In this document: piece by piece, positions 7,961 through 16,697 of the stretch | How positions within the stretch are numbered: position 1 is the stretch's first letter | How the letters are laid out: every line of letters begins with the position of its first letter | NCBI GenBank assembly: GCA_027492585.1 | Contig: JAPUEK010000033.1 | Coordinates: 29,543-93,542 of the forward strand | Length of the DNA: 64,000 bases | From: Paracoccaceae bacterium | GTDB lineage: Bacteria; Pseudomonadota; Alphaproteobacteria; Rhodobacterales; Rhodobacteraceae | Direction: 5' to 3' | Notes under the pieces: model-generated | What the model saw: the letters and a program-made list of their open reading frames with translations, nothing else | Databases searched by the model: none | Told to the model about the DNA's origin: nothing | Translations under genes and position numbers: made by a program

Positions 7961-8054
7961 AATGTATCAAACCATGTGTCACCGCTTCCACGTAACCCAT
8001 TGAAAAATATGAGCCGTGAAAACGGTCAATGTTCAATCCAAGTGTCACCGCTCA
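7961..8054 (-). other. Prophage end with two putative MuA-binding sites
   Basis: Copies at 7961-7986 and 8028-8052 share AATGT-TCAA-CCA-GTGTCACCGCT, differing by two substitutions and one single-base gap. On the minus strand the outer copy is preceded by TG (8054-8053), the canonical end of Mu-type elements, then AGCGGTGACAC. Spacing between the copies is 66 bp. The five bases beyond (8055-8059) are GGGGG, a candidate 5-bp target duplication that can only be tested at the other end, outside the window. Confidence 0.6.
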
Positions 8055-8076
8055 GGGGGCAAGCCCACGCCCGAAC

Positions 8077-8100
8077 GGGCAGAGGCCATCGCCTCTGCCC
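8077..8100. repeat. Strong palindrome, copy 1
   Basis: GGGCAGAGGC and GCCTCTGCCC form a perfect 10-bp stem with a 4-nt CATC loop. A related palindrome (GGCAGAGG/CCTCTGCC arms, same 22-nt length) lies at 29938-29961. It sits 23 bp outside the proposed prophage end. Confidence 0.6.
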
Positions 8101-8235
8101 TGCGGTGCCGGTTCCCGCTGTCCGCCAGTGGCCCCAAAGGCCACAGGTCAGCATCCGCCCCTCCCATGGCGGATGCTTCGCAACCGCCGGGGCGGACACT
8201 GGCCCTCCCGGTCGATTGAGGCCAGCGCTCCGGCG

Positions 8236-8383
8236 GAGCCGCTCCCGCACGGGCGGGAAAACGCGCCGTTCAGCCGGTCGAGAACCGTCTCGCCGAGCCG
8301 CTCCCGCGCACGGGCGGGAAAACGGCCATCACCTCAGCAAATCCGAGGTGGTGGAAAGCCGCTCCCGCACGGGCGGGAAAATG
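8236..8383 (+). repeat. CRISPR-like orphan trio of repeats with 31-nt spacers
   Basis: Three near-identical units (8236-8263, 8295-8324, 8356-8383) share AGCCGCTCCCGC, ACGGGCGGGAAAA and a final G. The middle copy has a 2-nt GC insertion. The intervening segments (8264-8294 and 8325-8355) are unrelated and both exactly 31 nt. Each repeat holds a CCCGC-ACGG-GCGGG stem-loop, like the CCCCGC-ACNC-GCGGGG stem of the I-E repeat at 29409, and both contain GCTCCC...GCAC...GCGGG. No cas gene is adjacent. Both spacers also contain short inverted repeats (CACCTC/GAGGTG; CGGT/ACCG), so a mosaic of hairpins is the alternative. Confidence 0.45.
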
Positions 8384-8538
8384 CGGATCGCGTTTCCTGA
8401 TCCGCCCGACGTCGGCTCAACGCAGACCATCCTCATCCTGCCGGAGCCAGCAGAGCGGCCATCGCCCCTCCCCCGCCCCCGCTTGTTTCACCCGCCGATC
8501 CGACCTAGATGGAACCCACATGTCCCATGAGGTTTCCG

Positions 8539-10359
8539 ATGCGCTTTGCCCAACCGCTTTTCGACGCCAATGCCGCCTCCGGCTCCTTCGGCGACCTGCC
8601 CGACTGGGATCTGACCGATCTCTATCCGGCCCCGGAAGCCCCGGAAGTCGCCCGCGACCTCGCCGCAGTCCGCGATGAGGTTGCCGCCTTCGAGGCCCGC
8701 TACAAGGGCAATCTCGCCAGCCTTTCGGCGGGTGAACTCCTCGCCTGCGTCGAAAGCTACGAACGCATCGACATCACCGCCGGGCGTCTCATGTCCTATG
8801 CCGGCCTGCGCTATTACCAGAACACCATGGACAGCGAGCGGGCCAAGTTCATGGCCGACATGCAGGACCAGATCACCACCCATACGACGCCGCTGGTCTT
8901 CTTCAGCCTCGAATTCAACCGGCTGGAAGACGCCCATCTCGACCGGCTTCTGGGCGAAAACGCTGCCCTCGCCCGCTACCGGCCGGTCTTCGAGCGGATG
9001 CGCGCCATGCGCCCGCACCAGCTTTCGGACGAGCTGGAAACCTTCCTGCACGATTCCTCCGTGGTCGGCTCCTCCGCCTGGAACAAGCTCTTCGACGAGA
9101 CCATGGCGGGGCTGATGTTCGATGTCGCGGGCGAGCCCGAGGCGCTGAACCTCGAAGCCACGCTCAACCTGCTGTCCGACACCGACCGCGCGAAACGCGA
9201 GGCCGCCGCCCGCGCGCTCGCCGTGGTGTTCGACAAGAACATCAAGCTCTTCGCCCGCGTCCACAACACGCTGGCCAAGGATCTGGAAATCTCCAACCGC
9301 TGGCGCAAGATGCCGACCCCGCAGACCGGGCGGCACCTGTCGAACCATGTCGAGCCGGAAGTGGTGGAGGCGCTGCGGAACGCGGTCGTCACGGCCTATC
9401 CGAAGCTGAGCCACCGCTACTACCGGCTGAAGGCGAAATGGATGGGGCTTGATCGCCTTCAGGTCTGGGACCGCAACGCCCCCCTGCCGACCGAAGCCCC
9501 GAAGCTCGTCGGCTGGGCCGAGGCGCAGAAGACCGTTCTCGATGCCTATTCCGCCTTCGATCCGCGCATGGCCGATCTTGCCCACCCCTTCTTCACGAAA
9601 GGCTGGATCGACGCCGGAGTGAAGCCCGGCAAGGCGCCCGGCGCCTTCGCCCATCCGACCGTCACCACCGTCCATCCCTATGTGATGCTGAACTATCTCG
9701 GCAAACCGCGCGACGTGATGACGCTGGCGCATGAGCTGGGCCACGGCGTCCATCAGGTGCTGGCGGCCGGTCAGGGAGAGATGCTGTCCTCCACGCCCCT
9801 GACGCTTGCCGAAACGGCCTCAGTCTTCGGCGAGATGCTGACTTTCCGCAAGCTCCTCGATGCGGCCAAAACCCCGGCGGAGCGCAAGATCCTGCTGGCC
9901 GGCAAGGTCGAGGACATGATCAACACCGTCGTCCGCCAGATCGCCTTCTACGACTTCGAGTGCAAGCTGCACGCGGCGCGGGCGGAAGGCGAGCTGACCC
10001 CCGACGACATCAACGCGCTCTGGATGTCGGTGCAGGCCGAAAGCCTTGGCGATGCCTTCGACTTCATGGACGGATATGAGACCTTCTGGGCCTATATCCC
10101 GCATTTCGTCCATTCGCCCTTCTACGTCTATGCCTATGCCTTCGGCGACGGGCTGGTGAACGCGCTCTATGCCGTCTATGCGGCGGGCCTGCCGGAGTTT
10201 CAGGAGAAGTATTTCGACATGCTGAAGGCCGGCGGGTCCAAGCACCACAAGGAGCTGCTGGCGCCCTTCGGTCTCGATGCCTCCGACCCGAAATTCTGGG
10301 ACAAGGGGCTGAGCATGATCGCAGGCTTCATCGACGAGCTGGAGGCGATGGAGGGGTAG
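8539..10359 (+). CDS. pepF: M3 family oligoendopeptidase F
   Basis: A cytoplasmic zinc peptidase that degrades short peptides. About 606 residues from ATG 8539, chosen because GAGG lies 6 nt upstream. Starts at 8509 and 8527 are possible. The catalytic motif HEXXH is visible as 'MTLAHELGHGVHQVL' (about residues 398-412), with the downstream glutamate in 'LAETASVFGEML', as in M3B enzymes. The length fits the family. It is the first host gene after the prophage, with no obvious operon partner. Confidence 0.92.
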   Translation: MRFAQPLFDANAASGSFGDLPDWDLTDLYPAPEAPEVARDLAAVRDEVAAFEARYKGNLASLSAGELLACVESYERIDITAGRLMSYAGLRYYQNTMDSERAKFMADMQDQITTHTTPLVFFSLEFNRLEDAHLDRLLGENAALARYRPVFERMRAMRPHQLSDELETFLHDSSVVGSSAWNKLFDETMAGLMFDVAGEPEALNLEATLNLLSDTDRAKREAAARALAVVFDKNIKLFARVHNTLAKDLEISNRWRKMPTPQTGRHLSNHVEPEVVEALRNAVVTAYPKLSHRYYRLKAKWMGLDRLQVWDRNAPLPTEAPKLVGWAEAQKTVLDAYSAFDPRMADLAHPFFTKGWIDAGVKPGKAPGAFAHPTVTTVHPYVMLNYLGKPRDVMTLAHELGHGVHQVLAAGQGEMLSSTPLTLAETASVFGEMLTFRKLLDAAKTPAERKILLAGKVEDMINTVVRQIAFYDFECKLHAARAEGELTPDDINALWMSVQAESLGDAFDFMDGYETFWAYIPHFVHSPFYVYAYAFGDGLVNALYAVYAAGLPEFQEKYFDMLKAGGSKHHKELLAPFGLDASDPKFWDKGLSMIAGFIDELEAMEG

Positions 10360-10521
10360 TCGGGCACGGGATGGACAGGTTGCCCATCCCGCCAGAGTGT
10401 CCCGCCGGTTCCGCAGACCCGCAGGATGGGCAATCTGCCCACCCCCACCCTCCCTCGACGCAACGTTCCCATTCCCCGCCCGCCCCTCCCCCGCTAGCCT
10501 GCGGCCAAACGGGGGGACATC

Positions 10522-11703
10522 ATGGGCTGGAAACGCAAACTTGCCATCGGCACGGGGATTGTGGTCATCGCAGGGGCGGCGGCGTTCTTTACGCTCGCGC
10601 CCGGCATCGTGGAGCGGGGCCAGAACGCCACCCTGCCCGGCGCGCCGGCCCCCTCGGCGGCGGCTCTGGCGCTCCACCAGCGGCTTGTGATCGCCGATTG
10701 GCATTCCGATGCGCTCCTCTGGGACCGCGACCTGCGGAACCGCTCGGACCGTGGCCATGTCGATCTGCCCCGCCTGCGCGAGGGCAATGTGGCGCTTCAG
10801 GTCTTCACCACCGTCACCAAAAGCCCCAAGGGTCAGAACTACGAACATAATTCCGCCGAGGCTTCCGACAACATCACGCCCCTGGTGATCGCCGAACTGC
10901 GCCCGCCGCGGACATGGTTCGACCTGACCGAACGCGCGCTCGATCAGGCCGCACGGCTGACCGCAACGGCGGAAGCCGCCCCGGAGGAACTGCGGATCAT
11001 CCGCACCAAGGCCGATCTTGCGGGGCTTCTGGCCGATCGCGCCAAGGGCGCCACCGTCATCGGCGGGATGCTGGGCGCCGAAGGCGGTCATGCGCTTGCC
11101 GGCGACATGGCGAATTACGACCGGCTTTATGCGGCGGGGTTCCGGCTGATCGGCCTCACCCATTTCTTCGACAACGAGCTTGGCGGCAGCCTGCATGGCG
11201 AAGCGGGAACCGAGGGCAAGGGCCTGACCGGGTTCGGGCGGCAGGTGGTGGCGCGGATGGTCGCCGATCACATGATCATCGACCTCGCGCATACCTCCCC
11301 CGCCATGGCGCGCGAGGTGCTGGCGATGCCCGGCACCCGGCCCATCGTCAGCCATACCGGCATCCATTCCCATTGCGCGACCCAGCGGAATTTCGACGAC
11401 GACATCCTGAAGGCGGTGGCCGACAAGGGCGGCATGGTCGGCATCGGCTATTGGGAGGAGGTCAATTGCGCCAACACGGTCGCGGGCATCGCCGACAGCA
11501 TCGCGGCGGCGGTGGCGCTGCTGGGCGAGGATCACGTCTCCCTCGGCTCCGATTTCGACGGGGCGGTGACGACGCCGCTCGACAGCAGCCAGCTTGCCTC
11601 GCTGACGCAGGCCCTGATGGACAAGGGGCTGACGGAGCCGGTGATCGCCAAGGTCATGGGCGGCAACATGATCCGCTACCTGTCGGAAACCCTGCCGGAC
11701 TGA
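10522..11703 (+). CDS. Membrane-anchored dipeptidase, M19 (renal dipeptidase) family
   Basis: 393 residues with one N-terminal hydrophobic segment (residues 6-28, 'LAIGTGIVVIAGAAAFFTLA') acting as a membrane anchor or uncleaved signal. The M19 metal site is seen as 'DWHSD' (about 59-63), the glutamate in 'GMLGAEGGH' (about 184-192), 'PIVSHTGIHSHC' and the late 'LGSDFDG'. The family hydrolyses dipeptides, with relaxed stereochemistry for the C-terminal residue. It stands alone between pepF and a convergent glycosyltransferase gene. Confidence 0.9.
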   Translation: MGWKRKLAIGTGIVVIAGAAAFFTLAPGIVERGQNATLPGAPAPSAAALALHQRLVIADWHSDALLWDRDLRNRSDRGHVDLPRLREGNVALQVFTTVTKSPKGQNYEHNSAEASDNITPLVIAELRPPRTWFDLTERALDQAARLTATAEAAPEELRIIRTKADLAGLLADRAKGATVIGGMLGAEGGHALAGDMANYDRLYAAGFRLIGLTHFFDNELGGSLHGEAGTEGKGLTGFGRQVVARMVADHMIIDLAHTSPAMAREVLAMPGTRPIVSHTGIHSHCATQRNFDDDILKAVADKGGMVGIGYWEEVNCANTVAGIADSIAAAVALLGEDHVSLGSDFDGAVTTPLDSSQLASLTQALMDKGLTEPVIAKVMGGNMIRYLSETLPD

Positions 11704-11750
11704 GGGCAAGATTTCTTCGAAAAAACTTGCGAAAATTCTTCAAGGGATTT

Positions 11751-12692
11751 TCAGTCGCGGATGCCGAGCGCCTCCAGATCCGCCCCGGCGGCCCGCATCC
11801 GCTCCAGCAGCGGGGCGATCATCTCCGGCCCGCTCCGCAGGTTCTGCTGACGCAGGAACCAGAAGAGAAAGGCCTCGAAGGGCCAGTCCCTCTGCAAGGC
11901 ACGATGCAGCGCCGGGGCGAAGCCCGCCGCTTCGGTCACCGTCTCCGCACAATGATGCAGGTCGGAGCGCCCGAAGAGCAGCGCCGGAACCCGGTGCAGC
12001 ATCCCCTCCATCGCCACCGAGGAGGAGATGGAGACCGAGACCGCCGCCCGCGCCAGAATGTCGTGCAGATTGGCTTGCGTCACCGTCACGCCCGCCCGAC
12101 CACGCAGTTCGTGCAGAAGGAGCAGCGTCTCCTCCCCGCGGTTGCGGGGATGGGGCTTGACGATCACCGGCCGCCCCCCTGCCCCGGCGATCACGGCCTC
12201 GACCATGGCGGGCGCATCCATGTGGCGCGCGCGCTCCACCGGCTCCGACCAGTCCTGAAGAAAGACCGCGATGGCGCCTTCGGGGAAGTCTTCGACCGGC
12301 TCGGGCTGGGCGTAGCGGCTCTTGCGCGGCAGGACGTGACGCTCCCGCAGGGTCTCGAAAAAGCGGGCTGCGGGGCGAACGGGAACCGCTGAAGCATCGA
12401 ACCGCGCCGTGCTCAGACTGCTTTCGAAGTAGATGCCCAGCGGATCGGCGTAGAAGAACGGGTTCAGATAGGCGATGGCGGTGTTCAGAACGCGCTCCCC
12501 CCGCGCCGTACCGTTGTGGACGAAGTGGAAGCCCGGCCCCCCTGCCGGCCCCCCGTCGCGCCGCCGCACCTCCACCACGGCCCCGCGCGCTGTCAGCCCC
12601 TCGCGCAGCACCCGGTAGAAATAGGGCAGCCCGGAGCCATCCGCCGCCGCCAGATGGCGCGGCATATGCAGCCGGACCACCTCCCCCGTCAT
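11751..12692 (-). CDS. Capsule/surface polysaccharide glycosyltransferase-like protein (GT-B type)
   Basis: 313 residues, start ATG 12692 overlapping the stop of the oxidoreductase gene (TGATG). It has the 'RPVIVKPHPRNRG' segment (about residues 172-184) and 'VSISSSVAMEGMLHRVPALLFG' (about 213-234), both typical of KpsS/CapS-like and polysialyltransferase-like GT-B proteins. 'IAVFLQDWSEPVERAR' lies upstream. No membrane segment or signal is seen. It probably works on a surface glycan. The coupling to a Gfo/Idh/MocA enzyme suggests a modified-sugar precursor. The exact donor is unknown. Confidence 0.6.
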   Translation of the reverse strand: MTGEVVRLHMPRHLAAADGSGLPYFYRVLREGLTARGAVVEVRRRDGGPAGGPGFHFVHNGTARGERVLNTAIAYLNPFFYADPLGIYFESSLSTARFDASAVPVRPAARFFETLRERHVLPRKSRYAQPEPVEDFPEGAIAVFLQDWSEPVERARHMDAPAMVEAVIAGAGGRPVIVKPHPRNRGEETLLLLHELRGRAGVTVTQANLHDILARAAVSVSISSSVAMEGMLHRVPALLFGRSDLHHCAETVTEAAGFAPALHRALQRDWPFEAFLFWFLRQQNLRSGPEMIAPLLERMRAAGADLEALGIRD

Positions 12693-13684
12693 CAGAGCGC
12701 GATATCCTCGGCCACCGCGAACACCCTGTCGATCATCGCTTGCGTCCCGCGGGTGAATTCGAGCGGGCAGGGATAGGCCACGCCCTCGCGCAGGCTCCGC
12801 CCGAAGGCCTCGACCTGAAGGACATAGTGGTTTGCGGTCGGGAAGCGCTCGGTGATCACCCGGTTGCCGCCCTGATGCAGCTCCACCTCGGCGAGGTCGT
12901 TCACATTGGCATTGAACGGCCCGCCTTCGAGCCGGATCATGCCGCGGTCGCCCTGAAAGGTCACGACCTGCCGGTTGTAAAGCCGCATCGAGGTCATCGA
13001 GCCATAGGTGAAACGCCCGGTCGGACCCGCCATCACCCCGGTCACCTGCGCGAAGACATCGACGCCGTTCTCGCGGATCACGCGGGCCTGAAGGTCCACC
13101 GGCTCCGCCCCGGTCACGAAGCGGGCCGAGCCGAAGGTATAGACGCCGATGTCGCGCAGCCCCCCGCCGCCGGTTTCCGGGCGGTTGCGGATATTGCCCG
13201 GTGCATCGAGCATGGCAAAGGAAAAGGCCGCATCGACATGGCGCAGGGTGCCGATCTCACCGGCTTCCAGCCAGTCCTTCGCCCGCTGCCATTGCGGATG
13301 GTGGACGATCATATAGGCCTCGGCCGCAAGCAGCCCCGTCCGGTCGCGCGCCGCGATCACCGCATCGAAATCCGCCTCGGTCAGCGCCAGCGGCTTTTCG
13401 CAGAGCACATGCTTGCCCGCCGCAAGCGCCTTCAGCGTCCATTCGACATGGAGATGGTTCGGCAGCGGGATATAGACCGCCTCCACCTCCGGATCGGCCA
13501 GCAGCGCCTCATAGGAGAGATGGACCTTCACACCGGGGCAGAAGGCCTGAAACGGCAGCGCCTTTTCGGGGCTCGAGGTGGCGAGCGCATAGAACTCCGC
13601 CCCCTTGGCGGCATGGATCGCCGGAGCCATATGGCCAAGCGCGAAATTGGCGGCGCCCAGCACCCCCCATCTGACGGGTTTCAT
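12692..13684 (-). CDS. Gfo/Idh/MocA family oxidoreductase
   Basis: 330 residues. The N-terminal Rossmann motif is 'RWGVLGAANFALGHMAPA' (about residues 4-21). The dinucleotide-proximal signature 'GKHVLCEKPLALT' (about 90-102) contains the conserved EKP lysine, and 'GGGGLRDIGVYTFGSARFV' (about 169-187) provides the usual catalytic Asp/His-region equivalent. The C-terminal beta-sheet domain is complete. It would oxidise or reduce a sugar or polyol with NAD(P). It is translationally coupled to the downstream glycosyltransferase-like gene. Confidence 0.88.
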   Translation of the reverse strand: MKPVRWGVLGAANFALGHMAPAIHAAKGAEFYALATSSPEKALPFQAFCPGVKVHLSYEALLADPEVEAVYIPLPNHLHVEWTLKALAAGKHVLCEKPLALTEADFDAVIAARDRTGLLAAEAYMIVHHPQWQRAKDWLEAGEIGTLRHVDAAFSFAMLDAPGNIRNRPETGGGGLRDIGVYTFGSARFVTGAEPVDLQARVIRENGVDVFAQVTGVMAGPTGRFTYGSMTSMRLYNRQVVTFQGDRGMIRLEGGPFNANVNDLAEVELHQGGNRVITERFPTANHYVLQVEAFGRSLREGVAYPCPLEFTRGTQAMIDRVFAVAEDIAL

Positions 13685-13747
13685 TGCAAATCCTCCCTCT
13701 GGCTTCGGCGGCGGAGCCTAGCAGCCCTGCCGCCCCCTGCAAGCGCC

Positions 13748-14566
13748 CTATTTGGCCGCGAGACTGCGCGCCCAGGCGACCAGAACCACCCCGGCATAGG
13801 CGGTCGAAAGCGCCGACATCATCGCCCAAGGATAGCTGATCAGCACATAGGCGACCACGACCCCGGCGACCATGACGAAAGCGGCCCGCTCGGTCGGGAT
13901 GCGGATGCGCTTCAAGGAGGGCGTGGGGATGCGGCTGATCATCAGGAAGCCCACGACCAGCAGGTGCAGCGCGATCAGGATCTGCGGAAAGGGCAGGAAT
14001 TGCGGAAAGAGAAAGCCGAAATAGAGCGGCATCAGCGCCAGCATGGCCCCCGCCGGCGACGGCACGCCCTGAAACTTGCCGAGCCGGGCCAGTTCCTCCG
14101 CCCGCTCATTGCCGACATTGAACCGCGCGAGCCTGAGCACGCAGCAGACGACATAGATGAGAACGGCGCCCCATCCCGCGCTCGACCCGCCCGGAAAGGC
14201 CCAGAAATACAGGATGAAGCCGGTCGCCACCCCGAAATTCAGGAAATCGGCGAGCGAATCCAGTTCCGCCCCGATCGGGCTTTCGCTTTTCAGGAACCGC
14301 GCCAGCCGCCCGTCGAGCCCGTCCAGAACCGCCGCCAGCAGGATCAGCAGCACCGCCTCGATGAAGCGCCCCGCCGCCGCCGCCTTGATGGCGGCAAGCC
14401 CGGCACAAAGCGCGGCCGTGGTCATCAGATTGGGCAGAAGCTGCACCAGAGCCATGTCGCGGCGCGGCGGCACCATCCAGCGGGCGCGCCGCCCCCCCTG
14501 CCCCGGAGCCGTCTCGTCGCCCCGTCCTTCGGGCAGATCCTCCGGCAGGTCCGGCTCCCGGTCCAT
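13748..14566 (-). CDS. pssA: CDP-diacylglycerol-serine O-phosphatidyltransferase
   Basis: 272 residues with several membrane helices. The CDP-alcohol phosphatidyltransferase signature DG-x2-AR-x8-G-x3-D-x3-D is exact: 'DGRLAR' through 'GAELDSLAD'. It makes phosphatidylserine from CDP-DAG and serine. The gene follows psd by 3 nt, giving the classic pssA/psd pair for phosphatidylethanolamine synthesis. It is longer than the minimal PssA at both ends; the N-terminus has a charged, proline-rich cytosolic stretch. Confidence 0.93.
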   Translation of the reverse strand: MDREPDLPEDLPEGRGDETAPGQGGRRARWMVPPRRDMALVQLLPNLMTTAALCAGLAAIKAAAAGRFIEAVLLILLAAVLDGLDGRLARFLKSESPIGAELDSLADFLNFGVATGFILYFWAFPGGSSAGWGAVLIYVVCCVLRLARFNVGNERAEELARLGKFQGVPSPAGAMLALMPLYFGFLFPQFLPFPQILIALHLLVVGFLMISRIPTPSLKRIRIPTERAAFVMVAGVVVAYVLISYPWAMMSALSTAYAGVVLVAWARSLAAK

Positions 14567-14569
14567 GGC

Positions 14570-15286
14570 TCAGACCTGCCGCGCCGTGACGGGGGTCGAG
14601 ACGGGGGCCGTGACCGCGGCCACCCCGCCGCCAAGCCGTGCGATCACCGTCTCGCCGGCGATCATCGTCTGGCCGAGCGCCACCTGCGGCTCCACCCCTT
14701 CGGGCAGATAGACATCCAGCCGCGAGCCGAAGCGGATCAGCCCGAAGCGGTCGCCCGCCCGCAGGGTCTGGCCCTCCTTGGCAAAGCACAGGATGCGCCG
14801 CGCCACGAGCCCCGCGATCTGCACCACGGCGATCTTGCGCCCATCGGGCATCTGCACGGCCAGCGAATTGCGTTCGTTGTCGGTGGAGGCCTTGTCGAGC
14901 GAGGCATTGAAGAACTTGCCGGGGCGATAGGCGATGGCGGTGATCTGGCCATCGACCGGCAGGCGGTTCACATGGCAGTTGAAGACCGACATGAAGACCG
15001 AAACCCGCGTCAGCGCCAGCGGTCCCATGCCCAGTTCCTGCGGCGGGACGGCGGGTTCGATCAGCGAGACCACCCCGTCGGCGGGCGAAAGCACCAGCCC
15101 CTCGGTCAGCGGCACCGCGCGCACCGGGTCGCGGAAGAAGTAGTAGCACCAGATGGTCAGCCCGACCCCGATCCAGCCCAGAGGCTCCCAGATCAGGAAC
15201 AGCACCAGCGTCGCCGCGGCAAAGATGCCGACAAAGCGCCAGCCCTCGGGGTGCATCGGTTTCAGGAAGGTTCCCAGCATCGTCAT
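14570..15286 (-). CDS. psd: Phosphatidylserine decarboxylase proenzyme
   Basis: About 238 residues from ATG 15286, preferred because GAGG lies 6 nt upstream. ATG 15298 lacks a good site. The self-cleavage Gly-Ser that yields the pyruvoyl group is in '[16 protein letters not shown]' (about residues 180-195). Two hydrophobic segments follow the N-terminus. '[15 protein letters not shown]' is the conserved core. This is the short, type II-like Psd common in alphaproteobacteria. It converts phosphatidylserine to phosphatidylethanolamine and is co-transcribed with pssA. Confidence 0.93.
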   Translation of the reverse strand: MTMLGTFLKPMHPEGWRFVGIFAAATLVLFLIWEPLGWIGVGLTIWCYYFFRDPVRAVPLTEGLVLSPADGVVSLIEPAVPPQELGMGPLALTRVSVFMSVFNCHVNRLPVDGQITAIAYRPGKFFNASLDKASTDNERNSLAVQMPDGRKIAVVQIAGLVARRILCFAKEGQTLRAGDRFGLIRFGSRLDVYLPEGVEPQVALGQTMIAGETVIARLGGGVAAVTAPVSTPVTARQV

Positions 15287-15385
15287 CGGCGACCTCATTC
15301 GTTTGGGGCGGGATAGCGCGCCCTGCCCGCGCGGGCAAACGAAAAGGCCGCGCCCCTGCCGGTTGAACGCACCGGCCGCAGGGGA

Positions 15386-15766
15386 TCAGCGTTCAAAACT
15401 GGCGTCCATGTCCCTGTGGAAGAAGAGCATGTCGCCTATATCGCCCGGAATCTGCCAAAAGCGGATGCGCTTGCCCCCGTCGCTGACGGTGATGCGCCAG
15501 CAGGTCCATTCGGTGGAGACGCCGAAGATCTCGCAATAGGTCCCCTTGTCCATCTTCCAGCGACCCGATTTGCTTTGCAGGAAGGAGGGGCCGCCGGTCC
15601 GGGTGGTGCCGTCCTTCCCCCATTCCTGCCACATGGCGGTATCGCGGGTCTCGCCCGGATCGCCGTAGATGACGGAATGGCCGGCCAGCATCTCTTCCAC
15701 CGGCTTGCCGGAGGCATTGCCGATACAGGCTGCAAGGAGGAGAGGCAGAAGCAGAAGCACGCGCAT
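15386..15766 (-). CDS. Small putative lipoprotein
   Basis: 126 residues with a lipoprotein signal peptide: 'MRVLLLLPLLLAAC' gives a lipobox LAAC with lipidated Cys14. The mature part contains two further cysteines in 'TYCEIFGVSTEWTCWRI' that could form a disulfide, and an aromatic-rich C-terminus. It resembles small periplasmic proteins of unknown function in Rhodobacteraceae. No family name can be given. It is monocistronic, 87 nt from the psd coding region. Confidence 0.7.
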   Translation of the reverse strand: MRVLLLLPLLLAACIGNASGKPVEEMLAGHSVIYGDPGETRDTAMWQEWGKDGTTRTGGPSFLQSKSGRWKMDKGTYCEIFGVSTEWTCWRITVSDGGKRIRFWQIPGDIGDMLFFHRDMDASFER

Positions 15767-16017
15767 GGATCACCGGGGGGCTGCGGATGCCTTTTGATGC
15801 CTCAGGGCCAGAACGAAAGCAAATGACGAAAGCGGTCATCGCCGGGCGTGAGGAGCGGCGGACGGACGCAAGGCTCAGGGCATCGCCCTGGACGAAAACG
15901 GCAAATTCCACGGGATTTTCCGGGGAATCTCTGCTAGGGTTCCGCCATTCAGAAAATCTGTAGCCGTTTTCCGCCTTCAGTGCCGCTTTCCCCCCGATCA
16001 TTCAAATGGAGGTCGCC

Positions 16018-16635
16018 TTGCGCCTGATTGCCGCTTTCGCCTTTTGCCTTCTTGTCCCCCAGATCACCGCCGTCCAGACCGCTTCCGCGCAGGACTGGGC
16101 CGGTCCCTATGCCGGCGGGCAGCTCAGTTGGGACAATTTCGCCGTGGAGGACCGCAACTATGGCACCGGCCCGAAGACCATCAACGGCGCGGGATTCGGG
16201 GTCTTCGGCGGGTACAACTTCCAGTCCGGTCCCTGGGTCTACGGCCCGGAACTGCAACTGACGAAACATTCGGCCGAGGGGGATGTGGATGAATACTTCC
16301 TCCCCGCCACGATCGAAAGCTCCGTCGGGCTGCGCGCGCGCGTCGGTTATGCGACCGGCAAGACCCTGCCCTATCTGGCCATCGGGGCGGCCAGCACCCG
16401 CTGGAAAGCCGATCACGAAGGCCTGGGCAATCCTGCCGACTTCGGCCATGCGACGGCCAGGGGGATTTCGGTCGCTCTCGGCGTCGATGTGGCGATGCAG
16501 GCGAATTCCTTCCTGCGGATCGAGGTTGAAACGACCCGCTACAACGACAGCGACATCCTGTTCCATGAGGTCGATCCCCATGGCTACGGGCTGAACAACA
16601 CCCGGATTTCGGTGGGTTACGCGATCCGCTTCTGA
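16018..16635 (+). CDS. Outer-membrane beta-barrel protein (porin-like/Opa-type)
   Basis: About 205 residues. The likely start is TTG 16018 because a full GGAGG lies 5 nt upstream. ATG 16006 would swallow that site. A signal peptide ends near 'TASAQ|DWAGPY'. The mature part has alternating strands, 'GAGFGVFGGYNFQSGPWVYGPELQLTK' and 'VGLRARVGYATGKTLPYLAIGAAS', and ends in 'NTRISVGYAIRF', with C-terminal Phe as in outer-membrane barrels. It resembles the OmpA-like/Omp25 beta-barrel group. Function is unknown, probably structural. Confidence 0.75.
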   Translation: MRLIAAFAFCLLVPQITAVQTASAQDWAGPYAGGQLSWDNFAVEDRNYGTGPKTINGAGFGVFGGYNFQSGPWVYGPELQLTKHSAEGDVDEYFLPATIESSVGLRARVGYATGKTLPYLAIGAASTRWKADHEGLGNPADFGHATARGISVALGVDVAMQANSFLRIEVETTRYNDSDILFHEVDPHGYGLNNTRISVGYAIRF

Positions 16636-16697
16636 ACGGAAAAGGCCAGCGGCATCACACCGCCGGCCTTTCCTTGCCCACCTGTCGTCCGGCCCGT

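Larger units (their letters stand above)
1..8054 (-). mobile_element. Mu-like transposable prophage, early end and part of the head genes
   Basis: A block of phage genes reads leftwards from a repressor/Ner switch through MuA, MuB, GemA and a Mor-type activator to head genes T, I and G. The left part lies outside the window. The right end is placed at 8054. Two copies of a 25-26 bp repeat (7961-7986 and 8028-8052) look like transposase-binding sites, and a terminal CA at 8053-8054 (TG on the other strand) is followed by GGGGG. Base composition is lower in GC at 7860-8045 and rises sharply beyond. Identity as a Mu-like phage is secure from MuA/MuB/GemA/gpT. The exact boundary is inference. Confidence 0.85.

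Noticed and set aside
8061..8086. A possible fourth orphan repeat before the trio
   Set aside because: Only AGCC, CCCG and ACGGGC fit, without the stem, and the distance to the next copy is not a clean multiple of the repeat-spacer unit.
8488..11709. Long open frames on the minus strand opposite pepF and the dipeptidase
   Set aside because: They are by-products of high GC in the third codon position; their products are His/Arg/Gly-rich without family motifs, while the plus-strand genes have clear catalytic motifs.
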